Shown here: piece by piece, positions 47,682 through 57,538 of the stretch
Layout of the letters: each line of letters starts with the position of its first letter
Position numbering within the stretch: position 1 is the stretch's first letter
Source of the DNA: Mediterraneibacter faecis JCM 15917
Lineage (GTDB): Bacteria; Bacillota; Clostridia; Lachnospirales; Lachnospiraceae
Length of the DNA: 64,000 bases
NCBI GenBank assembly: GCA_001312505.1
Contig: BBDW01000011.1
Coordinates: 1 to 64,000, forward strand
Direction: 5' to 3'
Notes under the pieces: generated by a model
The model's input: only the letters and a program-made list of their open reading frames with translations
What the model was told of the DNA's origin: nothing
Databases searched by the model: none
Program-made: the position numbers and the translations under genes

Positions 47682-48938
47682 ATGGACACATACAGATACT
47701 TACTGGATTTAGCAATTATTCTTATATCTACAAAATTACTTGGACTATTAACAAGACGAGTACAGATGCCGCAGGTTGTTGGCGCACTTCTGGCGGGATT
47801 GATCCTCGGACCGGCAGGATTTGGAATTCTGGCAGAGACTTCATTTATCCATGAAGTCGCAGAGATCGGAGTTATCGTTCTGATGTTTACCGCAGGTATG
47901 GAGACGGACATCAAGGAACTGAAAGCAAGCGGAAAAGCTTCTTTTGTTATTGCGCTTTGCGGTGTTATTGTTCCGCTGATCGGCGGTTATGCAGTGGCGT
48001 GGTTCTTTAACCGGCCGAGTATGGCAGGAAGTAACCTGTCATCCCCCCCTGTCGTTCTTCAGAATGTCTTTATTGGAGTTGTACTCACAGCAACGTCTGT
48101 AAGTATTACAGTAGAGACATTGAAAGAATTAGGAGCATTGAAGAGCCGTTCAGGAAATGCAATCCTTGGTGCTGCGATCATTGATGACGTTCTCGGTATT
48201 ATCGCACTGACAATCGTTACAAGTCTTGCAGATGATTCTGTAAAGATTGGAATGGTTCTGATTAAAATCGTGGGATTCTTCGTATTTTCAGGTGTTGTAG
48301 GATTTGTTTTCTATAAGATGTATAAGAAATGGGTTGACGGAGCTGAGAAGGAACTGCATCGTCATACGATTATTGCATTTGTATTCTGCCTGCTTATGGC
48401 ATTTATCGCAGAAGAAGTTTTCGGTGTTGCAGATATTACAGGTGCATATATCGCAGGATTAATTATTTCCAACGTACAGAGATCCACTTATCTGGAGTCT
48501 AAGTTTGATACGTTGTCTTACCTGCTTCTGTCACCGGTATTTTTCGCAAGTATCGGTCTGAAGGTAAACCTTCCACAGATGTCAGTATCCATCATTATGT
48601 TCGCAGTTGTTCTTACAGTTGTGGCAGTTCTTACTAAGATAGTCGGCTGTGGACTTGGTGCAAAGATTTGTGGTTACAAGAATTATCAGGCGAAACGAAT
48701 CGGAGTGGGAATGATCTCCCGTGGTGAGGTTGCCTTGATCGTAGCAAGTAAAGGTTCCGCACTCGGACTTATGAGTTCTTCCATCTTAGGACCAGTTATC
48801 GTAGTGGTTGTTATTACAACAGTCATCACACCGATTCTTCTGAAAGTAGTGTTCGCTCCTGGAACAGGACCGTCAACACAGGTAGAAGATGCTAAGAAGG
48901 TTACAAGCTACTATGAGAATCGAGAAGATAACAGATAG
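47682..48938 (+). CDS. CPA2-family cation:proton antiporter (Kef/GerN type)
   Basis: A 418-residue membrane protein with about twelve helices: PQVVGALLAGLILGPAGFG, the ion-binding region GAAIIDDVLGIIALTIV with paired aspartates, and SPVFFASIGLKVNL. It lacks C-terminal TrkA-N/TrkA-C domains, like GerN and NapA. It should exchange Na+ or K+ for H+. NLSSPPVVLQ contains a seven-C run and probably one extra proline. AGGAAGAGAG precedes the ATG. Confidence 0.9.
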   Translation: MDTYRYLLDLAIILISTKLLGLLTRRVQMPQVVGALLAGLILGPAGFGILAETSFIHEVAEIGVIVLMFTAGMETDIKELKASGKASFVIALCGVIVPLIGGYAVAWFFNRPSMAGSNLSSPPVVLQNVFIGVVLTATSVSITVETLKELGALKSRSGNAILGAAIIDDVLGIIALTIVTSLADDSVKIGMVLIKIVGFFVFSGVVGFVFYKMYKKWVDGAEKELHRHTIIAFVFCLLMAFIAEEVFGVADITGAYIAGLIISNVQRSTYLESKFDTLSYLLLSPVFFASIGLKVNLPQMSVSIIMFAVVLTVVAVLTKIVGCGLGAKICGYKNYQAKRIGVGMISRGEVALIVASKGSALGLMSSSILGPVIVVVVITTVITPILLKVVFAPGTGPSTQVEDAKKVTSYYENREDNR

Positions 48939-48978
48939 AACAAAAGAGAAAAGAATCGATAAAAGATATTGTAGAAAC

Positions 48979-49020
48979 TTTGAGGTCATGGGACAGTTAA
49001 AGCTGTCTCATGACCTCAAA
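48979..49020. terminator. Long inverted repeat between convergent genes
   Basis: An 18-base arm (48979-48996) pairs with 49003-49020 with a single G-U position. It overlaps the last codons of the minus-strand S8 gene. No strong T tract on either side, yet its place between convergent genes suggests bidirectional termination. Confidence 0.6.
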
Positions 49021-50708
49021 TGTGTTATAGAGGTTTAATTGTCCGTATCCCCATTCACGGTTAGGGTATTCCATACTGTCTGGTCGGATGGCTCCAAGAA
49101 CAAGAAGGCTTTTGATCTGGAATACATCGATGCCGGGCATTTTGCGTTCATAGAGCTGCCATTCTAACATAAGTGCGACTGCCCCGGCGGTGATAGCGGC
49201 TGCGGCGCAGGAGCCGCTGCGCACGGCAAAACGGTCTCCTGGAAGAGCTCCTTTGATATTAATCCCGGGAGCAGTGATGGAAGGATTTTCAAAGCTTGTT
49301 CTTGTATAGCCGCGTCCGGATGCCTGGGCGACTGCACCATTGCTGCCGTCGTAATAAGAGACCGTCAGAGGACTAGGGGCATTGGCCGGGTTTGTAAGAG
49401 TCGTGTAAGGATCTGATTCAAGGAAATAGACTTCTCCGTCTAAAAATTCTGTGACAGGAAGCCAGATATGGAAATCACCATTAATCAGGCGGGTCGGTTC
49501 TACGATGATTTTCCAAATGCCTTCTGCCGGAGTACGGAAACGGAAGAAGATGAGTTCAGAGCTTGCTTTTTCGACCAGAAGCCGATAGTCAACAGAGACG
49601 CGAGTCTTTTCAAAGAGAAAATCAATGTCGGCGCTTGTGCCTACATGAAATGGAATTTTGGATGTATTTTCCCCCCGGACGGTGAAATAATTGAAATTGA
49701 GAAGAGATTGGGAATCAGTACCCAAAGTTCTAAAGTGAATCCGGATACATTTTCACCAACTCGGATTTCTACAGTTTTACGGTCATTTTCTGACTGGATC
49801 GTATTGAAATAATGATGACGTTTGTCTGCTTCATTTCCCGTGCCAACCACAGCAATCCGGTCGGGCATCAGACTGTAGCTGCCAAGTAATGCGGGAAGCG
49901 GAAGCGTGCCGACATGACCGCCAAGATTAGAGCCTATAGTGATACACATGACAAGTGGAAGCCCCAGTTCATCTGCCAGATCATTCAGATATTTTAATCC
50001 AAGGATCAGATCTGTTTCCTGATAGCAGACGGCTGTTTCCGGGATGCAGTAATAATCCCGCAGATATTGCTTCGCTTGTTTTAATTTGACAACAGCGAGA
50101 GTAGATTCCGGAGCGGCTCCCAGAAACTGTTCGTCAGCGTCAGCATTTCCGGCAGCGAGACTGGCAATATAAGTTCCATGTCCGTCGATATCGACAGAAG
50201 GGACCTGTGACAGTGGGGGGGAATCAGAAGAAAGTGCCAGATCAATCTCTTCCTTACGGTATTCACTTCCGTAGAAGAAGTCTCTGGGTGGAGTTCCGCT
50301 TTGGATAGTCTGATCCCAAATTGCCGCAATTCGCGTGGTACCGTCCAGATTGCGGAAAACTTTGTTTTGATAGTCAATCCCGCTGTCAAGAAATCCAATC
50401 AGAACTCCTTTTCCTTTTAATTGAAGTGCCGGATAGTTCTGCACGGGAAGGATGCCGGTCTGGTTCAATGTCTCCATAGCGACAGGAGCAAAACAATTCG
50501 GAATGGAATTGTAAGAAAAACGCGCCAGAGAGATTGGCTCTACAAGTTCTTTGGAAAAGTAAATGCACTGATATCCAAGTCCGGCATCCTGGGTGCATGG
50601 ATCTTTTTTCAGAAGTTCATTGAACAGTGGAGTGCGCAGCGGATTACTGATGAAGTCGCGTGTATCTTCGGAGAGTATCTGTTCCCTGCAAGTTTCAAGA
50701 TCATTCAT
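48997..50708 (-). CDS. Subtilisin-like S8 family protein (Csp-type) with Ser-to-Cys change, frameshifted
   Basis: A CspB/CspC-like subtilase as found in spore-forming Clostridia. Catalytic Asp is in IGFLDSGIDY and His in DGHGTYIAS. At the nucleophile site it reads RSGSCAAAAITAG where active enzymes have SGTSxAA, so the serine appears to be cysteine. The ATG at 50708 follows CAGGAG. A six-C run on the plus strand (49671-49676) shifts the frame by two bases; with four it reads SPSGENTSKIPFHVG. Corrected length is 569. SSDSPPLSQ carries a seven-base run with an extra proline. No signal peptide. Role in germination signalling is inference. Confidence 0.83.
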
Positions 50709-50896
50709 AAGATGACTCCTGAGTTGAGTTGTAGAAAGGATATGCAAGAAGGATTCTATTTATGAAATTAGTCTAAAAATAATAGAAAATGACTTCAAAA
50801 ACTGGAAGAATACGATATAATAAGACCAAGAGAAATTGTAGATCACCTTTTTGGTGGTTGAGATGATACAGCAATGATAAGAAGGGAGATTTCAGT

Positions 50897-51433
50897 ATGA
50901 AAGATTTTTTTGAAGATTTAGGAAAACGTCTGAGCGAGACAGCAGAGGCAGTGACAGCAAAGGCAGGAGATGCGATTGAGATACAGAAATTAAAAGCGCA
51001 GATCAGAGAACTTGCAAGAGGAAATGCAGAAGATCTGATGGAACTTGGTCAGAGTATTTATGACAGATTTGAGAATGGAGAAGAACTCGATGAGGCTTCC
51101 AAGGGACTGTGCGAGGCAATTGCAAGCCGCAAGGAAAGCATAGAAGAGTATGAGAATAAGATTGAAGGGCTCAAAGGCGCGTGTGAGTGTACACGGTGTG
51201 GCAAGATGGTTGCGAAAGATATGGCTTTCTGCCCATACTGCGGATCACCTGTAACAGAGGAAGAAGATATTTTTGAAGCGGATGATCTGGCTCAGGAAGT
51301 AAGAGAAGAGGCAGAGGAAGCAGAAGAGAGCGTTACAGAGGCTGCGGAAGCAGCAGTTGAGGCGGTTACTGAGGCCGCAGAAGAAGCAGTGGATGCAGTA
51401 GAAGAGTCTGTGAAAGAAGAGACAGAAGAATAG
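50897..51433 (+). CDS. Zinc-ribbon protein with acidic helical tail
   Basis: The 178-residue cytoplasmic protein begins with an amphipathic helical region (about residues 1-85), then a zinc ribbon CTRCGKMVAKDMAFCPYCG (near 97-115) and a very Glu/Ala/Val-rich C-terminal helix (EAAEAAVEAVTEAAEEAV). Similar architectures occur widely in Lachnospiraceae without known function. GGGAG precedes the ATG. Possibly an envelope-stress or scaffold protein; I assign no function. Confidence 0.75.
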   Translation: MKDFFEDLGKRLSETAEAVTAKAGDAIEIQKLKAQIRELARGNAEDLMELGQSIYDRFENGEELDEASKGLCEAIASRKESIEEYENKIEGLKGACECTRCGKMVAKDMAFCPYCGSPVTEEEDIFEADDLAQEVREEAEEAEESVTEAAEAAVEAVTEAAEEAVDAVEESVKEETEE

Positions 51434-51460
51434 TTTCAAGGAATTAAGGGAGAATGGAAC

Positions 51461-52617
51461 GTGAAGGTTGTTATATTAAGTTTTACACAGGCAGGAACAA
51501 GACTTGGTGAGAGAATTGGAAGTCAGTTCCGGAACGAAGGGATTACGTGTCAGAACTATGCACCTGCCGGATATGCATTCGCTGACGTTCTTCCGTTTCC
51601 GGAGAATCCAAAAGAGCTGATCAGGGAAGGATGGGGGGGAGAGACATCCTTCCTTTTTATTGGTGCAGTTGGAATTGCAGTGAGATATATTGCACCTTAT
51701 GTAAAGGATAAATTCACTGATTCAGCGGTCGTAGTCATGGATGAAAAATCAGGATATGTGATTCCACTGCTGTCAGGACATCTCGGGGGGGTGCGGTGGA
51801 ACTTTCCAATCAGCTTGCAGTATGGACCGGTGCAGTTCCGGTACAGACAACAGCGACTGATGTTCAGGGGGGGAAATTTGCAGTAGATGTTTTTGCAAAG
51901 AAGAATCACCTGTATCTTACAGAGCGCGAAGCAGCGAAGCAGATATCAGCCGCAGTGCTGGATGGAAAGCAGGTCGGTCTGTGGATCGGTGAAGGACTGG
52001 TATTTGAACAGGAAGATTTTCAGAAAATCTGTTTAAAAGAACTTATACTATGTGGTTCACAGGAAGAATTGTACTCCTTTGCAGAGGAACATCCTGTGAT
52101 CGTGATCACAAAGACCGCAGAAGAAGGGAGACAGTTCGTGGAATCCCTGGCGGGTTCTCTGTGGGGAGATGTCAGGAATAACGTATGTGGATGTGAGCGT
52201 AAGCCATGCATTCTCCTTTTGTATCCAATCAATATCACGGCAGGAGTAGGCTGTAGAAAACAGATTTCAAAAGAACTTTTTGAAAAGGGTCTAAACGATG
52301 TTCTGGAAGGGTATGGACTTGAACCTACGCAGTTAAAACAGCTTGCATCGATTGATCTTAAGAAAGAAGAACCTGCGATTTTGGCCTATGCGCAGAAATA
52401 TAAAGTACCGTTTGCAACTTATCCGGCAGAACAGTTAGAGAAGATTACAGAGGTATCAGCCACATCACGGTTTGTGAAACAGGTGACAGGTGTTGACAAT
52501 GTGTGTGAGAGAGCCGCACGGACAGCAGATGCTGACGGAGAACTGCTGTGTCCCAAGTGCATAAGAGAGCAGATGACGGTGGCATTGACAGAGACAGAAG
52601 TAACACTTCAATTTTAA
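51461..52617 (+). CDS. cbiG: Cobalt-precorrin-5A hydrolase CbiG, frameshifted
   Basis: CbiG opens the delta-lactone of cobalt-precorrin-5A and releases acetaldehyde in anaerobic cobalamin synthesis. It starts with GTG (KVVILSFTQAGTRLGERI) after AAGGGAG and has SFLFIGAVGIAVRYIAPYVKDK (part), GHLGGA and the C-terminal CbiG_C domain with GVGCRK. A seven-G run at 51785-51791 shifts the frame by two; with five G it reads GHLGGAVELSNQLA. Corrected length is 384. Two further seven-G runs (EGWGGETSF, VQGGKFAVD) add a glycine each. It lies apart from the other cbi genes, across glnK-amt. Confidence 0.92.
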
Positions 52618-52625
52618 AACGAAAG

Positions 52626-52664
52626 AAAGTTCCAGAATCTTTCCGACATTCTGGAACTTTTTTT
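52626..52664. terminator. Bidirectional terminator between cbiG and glnK
   Basis: AAAGTTCCAGAAT pairs perfectly with ATTCTGGAACTTT around nine bases, followed by TTTT; the reverse strand also has a T-rich side. Confidence 0.85.
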
Positions 52665-52667
52665 CTA

Positions 52668-53033
52668 CTAAAGTATCTGTTCTTTTGACTGGAGTGCATC
52701 ATATCCTGTCTCACGGGTGCGGATCTTCATGGCACTCCGGATTTCATAGCTGAAGATCTTACCATCACCGACTTCACCGGTATAGGCAGCTTTCTGGATT
52801 GCTTCGATTGTTTTTTTCTCCCATTCTTCGGAAGAGACAACAATTTCAAATTTGATTTTCGGCTGCATGAAAATCTCAATCTCAGAACCACGGACAATCT
52901 CCTTATAACCGCGCTGTGCACCACATCCCATGACCTGGGAGACAGTGATACCATTGACTTCTATTTCATTTAAGGCAGCCTTGACATCCTCAAATTTCTC
53001 TTCCCGAACGATAGCTTCTACTTTAATCATCAT
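52668..53033 (-). CDS. P-II nitrogen regulatory protein
   Basis: A 121-residue P-II protein: MIKVEAIVREEKFEDVKAALNE at the start (part), T-loop GCGAQRGYKEIVRGSEIEIF, and B-loop TGEVGDGKIF. The T-loop has EIVRG where the uridylylated Tyr51 (ELYRG) sits in enteric GlnB/GlnK, so uridylylation at that site is unlikely. Fifty bases downstream of amt and surely co-transcribed; it should block AmtB when nitrogen is plentiful. Confidence 0.93.
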   Translation of the reverse strand: MMIKVEAIVREEKFEDVKAALNEIEVNGITVSQVMGCGAQRGYKEIVRGSEIEIFMQPKIKFEIVVSSEEWEKKTIEAIQKAAYTGEVGDGKIFSYEIRSAMKIRTRETGYDALQSKEQIL

Positions 53034-53083
53034 TTTAAAAATCCTCCTGTATTAATGAATATATAAATTTTGGACAGATTATA

Positions 53084-54323
53084 TTAGTCGAATCCGTTGA
53101 AGGACGGATATGCATTTTCACCATGTTGGGAGATATCCAGTCCAAGAGCTTCTTCCTTCTGATCTACGCGCAGTGGAGTGAAGATACGGATAATTCCAAT
53201 GCAGATCAGAGTACCGACAACTGCAACAGCCGCAGTGATGATAATGCTTAATACCTGTGCAACGAAGAGATGAACATTACCGAAGACCAGTCCGTCCCAT
53301 CTTGCGACAGAGTTAATAGAAGTTTTGCAAAAGTCCGGTGGCGATTCCACCCCCCCACACACCGCCGATTCCATGGCAGCCAAATGCGTCCAGTGCATCA
53401 TCTATTTTCAGTTTATGCTTAATGAAGTTCATTGTAAAGTAGCAGATCGGGCTGACCAGTGCACCGATGATATAGGAAGACCAGATCGGAACAAAGCCAG
53501 CACCAGGTGTAATAGCAACCAGTCCGACAACCAGTCCGGTAGAAGCACCGACCAGAGTAGGCTTCCCGTCTTTGATCACATCGATCAGCATCCAGGATAC
53601 GAGAGCAGCTGCGGAAGAAATTGCACTTGTCATAAATGCATGAGCTGCAAGTCCATCTGCCGCCAGGGCACTTCCTGCATTGAATCCAAACCACCCGAAC
53701 CAGAGCAGGGAAGCTCCAAGTACAACAAAAGGAATATTATGGATACGGTAAGATGTTTTTTCGTATCCTTTTCTTCTGCCAAGATATGTTGCGAGAACCA
53801 GGGCGCTGACACCGGAACTGATGTGTACTACATTTCCGCCTGCAAAGTCAACGGAGCCGATTGCTGCAAGGAATCCGCCCTCTCCCCAGACCATATGAGC
53901 CATCGGATAGTAAACAAGGAAAGACCACAGTGCAATAAATGCAAATAATGCCTTAAATCTCATCCTTCCGACCACAGCACCGGTGATCAGTGCCGGAGTA
54001 ATCATGGCAAACATCATCTGGAATGCAGCAAATACAAGATGCGGAATGGTATCCGCATACGGACCGGCTTCCCAGCCGACATCATTTAAAAAAGCCCAGC
54101 GGAAATCTCCGATAATTCCGGCGTGATTGCTGCCAAAAGAAAGAGAATAGCCAAACATGGTCCAAAGAAGAACAGATAGTCCCATGATCGCAACGCAGGC
54201 CATCATTGTGTTACATACATTTTTTCTCCGCACAAGACCGCCATAGAAGAAGGCAAGTCCCGGTGTCATAAAGAAGACAAGCGCAGTGCAGATCATCATA
54301 AAAGCAGTGTTTCCGGTGTTCAT
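53084..54323 (-). CDS. amt: Ammonium transporter Amt, one-base frameshift
   Basis: The 412-residue (corrected) channel has eleven predicted helices, GLAFFYGGLVRRKN, FVYYPMAHMVW-like YYPMAHMVWG, and the pore histidines in DALDAFGCHGIGG. One extra T near 53331 shifts the frame; removing it joins GIATGLCKTSINSVARWDG. VWGGGIATG contains a seven-C run on the plus strand and one glycine too many. GGGAGGA precedes the ATG. It forms an operon with the P-II gene and has a leader with a terminator hairpin. Confidence 0.93.
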
Positions 54324-54358
54324 TTTCTAAATCCTCCCAATTCATCTGATAATGCAAA

Positions 54359-54410
54359 AAAGACGCCTGATAGAAAGGCAATCTCTTACCTTTCTGTCAG
54401 ACGTCTTTGT
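54359..54410 (-). promoter_or_regulatory. Terminator hairpin in the amt-glnK leader
   Basis: Twenty-base arms at 54359-54378 and 54391-54410 pair with two wobble positions. Read on the minus strand the hairpin is followed by TTTTTT (about 54353-54358), ahead of the amt start at 54323. A terminator inside a leader points to regulated antitermination, for instance by ANTAR proteins that control nitrogen genes in Clostridia; the regulator is inference. Confidence 0.65.
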
Positions 54411-54463
54411 CTTGCATATTAAGATATCACGGCTTTTGGAAAAATGCAAGAGAAAATTTTGTG

Positions 54464-54492
54464 GTTGCCGGTCGCACACAGTATGAACAGTA
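54464..54492 (+). repeat. Relic of the right end of the MITE-like element
   Basis: GTTGCCGGTCGCACACAGTATGAACAGTAA-like sequence here resembles 15745-15773 at most positions. Only the right end is present, so this is a decayed or partial copy. Confidence 0.5.
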
Positions 54493-54573
54493 AGTAACTT
54501 ATGCGGAACAAGTTGAAGAAAACAAGTTTTTGCTTTATAATCAGTGACAGAGTAAAAAGAAAGGGTTCGATGG

Positions 54574-54978
54574 ATGATTATGAAAGAGCATACGCATTTC
54601 CGTGAGGACGGAACAGAATATACCCACGTGCATCATAACGGAGATGGGGGGGTGGCAGAGTCACATGTACATCATCACGATCATGGCGGCACAGGACATG
54701 TTCACCGTCATGTACACAGTGCAGAAGAAAAGAAGAAGGTAATGAATCGTTTATCCAGAGCAATCGGACATCTTGAGGCAGTGAAGCGAATGGTGGAGCG
54801 CGATGAAGATTGCAGTGAAGTATTGATCCAGCTTGCGGCAGTTCGTTCTGCAATCAATAATACAGGAAAAGTGATTTTGAAGAATCATCTGGATCATTGT
54901 ATTGTGGAAGCTATTGAGCAGAATGATATGGAGACAATCCGTGCTCTTGACGAGGCAATCGATAAGTTTATTAAATAA
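54574..54978 (+). CDS. CsoR/RcnR-family metal-sensing repressor with His-rich N-terminus
   Basis: The 134-residue protein has a C-terminal four-helix CsoR/FrmR domain (RLSRAIGHLEAVKRMVERDEDCSEVLIQLAAVRSAIN, part; Cys in DEDCSEV and His in NHLDHCI as metal-site residues) and an N-terminal extension of about 50 residues packed with histidines (THVHHN, SHVHHHDH, GHVHRHVH). Such a tail could bind Ni, Co, Cu or Zn. It lies 20 bases before cbiJ at the head of the main cobalamin cluster, suggesting cobalt- or nickel-responsive control. GDGGVAES has a seven-G run. Confidence 0.82.
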   Translation: MIMKEHTHFREDGTEYTHVHHNGDGGVAESHVHHHDHGGTGHVHRHVHSAEEKKKVMNRLSRAIGHLEAVKRMVERDEDCSEVLIQLAAVRSAINNTGKVILKNHLDHCIVEAIEQNDMETIRALDEAIDKFIK

Positions 54979-54998
54979 ATGTAAATGTGGGTGATTTG

Positions 54999-55847
54999 AT
55001 GAAGAAAAATATTCTTATTTTTGCCGGTACGACAGAGGGACGACAGCTGGCAGAATACGCCGTTAAAAAAGGAATTCCCTGTATCGTAAGTGCTGCGACA
55101 GAATATGGGGAAGAACTATTGGAAAATGATCTGCAGTTGCAAAAAGAGAAGAATAAGAAGGCAGAACTTCGTGTAATCCACGGACGTATGGATCAGCAGG
55201 AGATGGAAGCATTCTTTGAAAAAGAGCAGGTAGGGCTTGTCATAGATGCGACGCATCCGTTTGCAGTTATAGTGACGGAAAATATACAGCGGGCATGTAA
55301 AAACAGCGGAATAGAGTATTTACGATGTTTAAGAGATTTTTTGACAGAAGCAAAGGCAGTCAGGTCAGAAAAGTTTGCTTGTGAAAGAACAAATGCGATT
55401 ACTAAGAGTGACAGTTCTGTAGTCTGTGTGAATAGCGTGGAAGAGGCCGTGGACTATCTCGAGCAGACGCAGGGAAATATACTGATAACAACAGGCAGTA
55501 AAGAACTGGATAAATATACTCGTTTGACAAATTATAAAGAGCGGTGCTATGCAAGAGTACTTTCCGTACTCCCTTCAGTGATGCAGAGTATAGATCTCGG
55601 ATTTTCAGGGAAGCATTTGATTGCAATGCAAGGCCCGTTTTCCAGGGAAATGAATCTTGCACTTCTTCATCAGACAGAGGCAAAATATTTCGTAACAAAA
55701 GAATCCGGAAAGAATGGAGGATTTGCAGAAAAGCTTGAAGCAGCAGAGCAGGCAGGTGCAGTTCTTCTCGTAATTGGAAGGCCGATAGAAGAAGGCTTGT
55801 CGGTAGAGGAAGCAGAACAGGAGATGAGAAAATGGAACAGGGATTGA
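54999..55847 (+). CDS. cbiJ: Cobalt-precorrin-6A reductase
   Basis: CbiJ (CobK) reduces cobalt-precorrin-6A with NADH or NADPH. The 282-residue protein has the opening ILIFAGTTEGRQLAEYAVKK, the DATHPFAV motif and the C-terminal substrate region GPFSREMNLALLHQTEAKYF with VTKESGKNGGF. ATG 54999 is preferred over a GTG four codons up. It overlaps cobO by 16 bases. Confidence 0.92.
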   Translation: MKKNILIFAGTTEGRQLAEYAVKKGIPCIVSAATEYGEELLENDLQLQKEKNKKAELRVIHGRMDQQEMEAFFEKEQVGLVIDATHPFAVIVTENIQRACKNSGIEYLRCLRDFLTEAKAVRSEKFACERTNAITKSDSSVVCVNSVEEAVDYLEQTQGNILITTGSKELDKYTRLTNYKERCYARVLSVLPSVMQSIDLGFSGKHLIAMQGPFSREMNLALLHQTEAKYFVTKESGKNGGFAEKLEAAEQAGAVLLVIGRPIEEGLSVEEAEQEMRKWNRD

Positions 55848-56359
55848 TACACATTTATTGTGGAGACGGAAAAGGAAAGACATCAGCGGCAATTGGACTT
55901 GCAGTCCGTGCTGCAGGAAGTGGACTTAAGGTTTTATTTACCCGGTTTTTAAAAAATGAATCTTCCGGAGAACTGGCGATTCTCGATGATATTTCTCAGA
56001 TTAAAGTACTTCATCTTGAAAAGTCTTATGGCTTTTTTAAAAATCTTTCCGAAGAGAAAAAGCAGGAAGTAAGGGAAACTTATCTGCGGTTATGGAGAGC
56101 GATTGAATTAGAGATTCTTACAGGAAGATATGATGTGCTTGTAATCGATGAGTTTATGGCAGCGTATAAGTATGATTTGATTCCGAAGGAGGAAGCAATC
56201 GAGTTCCTGGAGAAGAAACCAAAAGAACTGGAGATTGTTCTGACTGGACGAAATCCGGATGAAAAGCTTGTAGAACTGGCAGATTATGTGTCAGAAATCA
56301 AGAAAGTGAAGCATCCGTTTGATCAGGGAATCTACGCGAGAAAAGGGATTGAATATTGA
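55832..56359 (+). CDS. cobO: Cob(I)yrinic acid a,c-diamide adenosyltransferase
   Basis: This CobO/BtuR-type enzyme transfers 5'-deoxyadenosine from ATP to Co(I) corrinoids. The 175-residue protein has the P-loop YCGDGKGKTSAAIG, VLVIDEFMAAYKYDLI and LTGRNPDEKLVELADYVSEI. It overlaps both neighbours and so is translated with cbiJ and cbiD. Confidence 0.93.
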   Translation: MEQGLIHIYCGDGKGKTSAAIGLAVRAAGSGLKVLFTRFLKNESSGELAILDDISQIKVLHLEKSYGFFKNLSEEKKQEVRETYLRLWRAIELEILTGRYDVLVIDEFMAAYKYDLIPKEEAIEFLEKKPKELEIVLTGRNPDEKLVELADYVSEIKKVKHPFDQGIYARKGIEY

Positions 56360-57538
56360 TGAAGGAAATCGGAAGAACAAGATCGGGACTTCAGATGGGA
56401 TATACGACAGGAAGCTGTGCGGCAGCGGCGGCAAAAGCGGCAGCAGAGATGTTATTGTCGGGAGAAGAGATTCGCCAGGTGAGACTGCTGACGCCGAAGG
56501 GGATTGAACTGTATCTTGAGTTGGAAGAGATCATGCGTAAGAAGTCAGAAGTTTCATGTGCAGTGCGAAAATACAGTGGAGACGATCCGGATGTGACGAA
56601 TGGAATACTTGTTTATGCAACAGTTCAAAAGGTAGAGAAGAAGAGTAAAATAAATTCGGAGAATAGTGTGGATCTTTCCGAGAAAATCAATCTGGATGGT
56701 GGTGTTGGAATCGGTCGGGTAACGAAGCCTGGACTGGAACAGAAAATCGGTCAGGCAGCAATCAACAAAGTACCGCGGAGAATGATCTGTGAAGCAGTGG
56801 AAGAAGTTTGCAGGAAGTATGAGTATACAGGAAATCTGCAAGTGCGCCTATCCGTGCCGGAAGGGGGGGCAGAGGTTGCGAAGAAGACATTTAATCCAAG
56901 ACTGGGGGGGATTGAGGGAGGAATCTCAATCTTAGGAACAACAGGTATCGTGGAACCAATGAGTGAGAAGGCACTGACGGATACGATTTATCTGGAAATG
57001 AAGATGCTCAAAGAAAATGGAACAGATTGGTGTTATGTTGTTCCGGGAAATTATGGGATGGACTTCTTACGGAAAAAGCTGCATGTGGACACCGCACTTT
57101 CAGTAAAATGCAGTAATTATGTCGGCGAGACAATTGAGGATGCAAAGCTTCTTGGAATGAAAGGAATCTTGTTGATCGGACATATAGGAAAGTTTATTAA
57201 GCTGGCCGCAGGAGTGATGAATACGCATTCCAGACAGGCAGATTGTCGAATGGAAGTACTTGGTGTGCATGCAGCAATGAATGATGCAGATGCAGCAGTT
57301 GTGCGGGGAAATCATGGATTGTATCAATACAACCGAAGCAATGGAAATACTGCGCAGGGAGAAGTTGATTGAGCCGGTGATGGAAAGTGTGATGAAACGT
57401 ATTGAATTCTTCTTAAAGAACAGAGCAGGGGGGGAAGAAATGGAAATCGGTGTGATTTTATTTTCAACAGAGGATGGCATTCTTGGAAAGTCAGAAAATG
57501 CGGATGAGTTGTTAAAGAAGATACAGGAGAATAGATGA
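56359..57538 (+). CDS. cbiD: Cobalt-precorrin-5B C1-methyltransferase CbiD, frameshifted
   Basis: CbiD methylates C1 of cobalt-precorrin-5B. It opens with SGLQMGYTTGSCAAAAAKAA, then NPRLG(G)IEGGISILGTTGIVEPMS and IGKFIKLAAGVMNTHSRQAD. Near 57305 an extra G makes the frame run out early; with three G it continues VREIMDCINTTEAMEILRRE to 57538, matching the family's C-terminus. Corrected length is 392. Seven-G runs add glycines at PEGGAEV, RLGGIEGG and RAGGEEM. The ATG overlaps the cobO stop. Confidence 0.92.
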
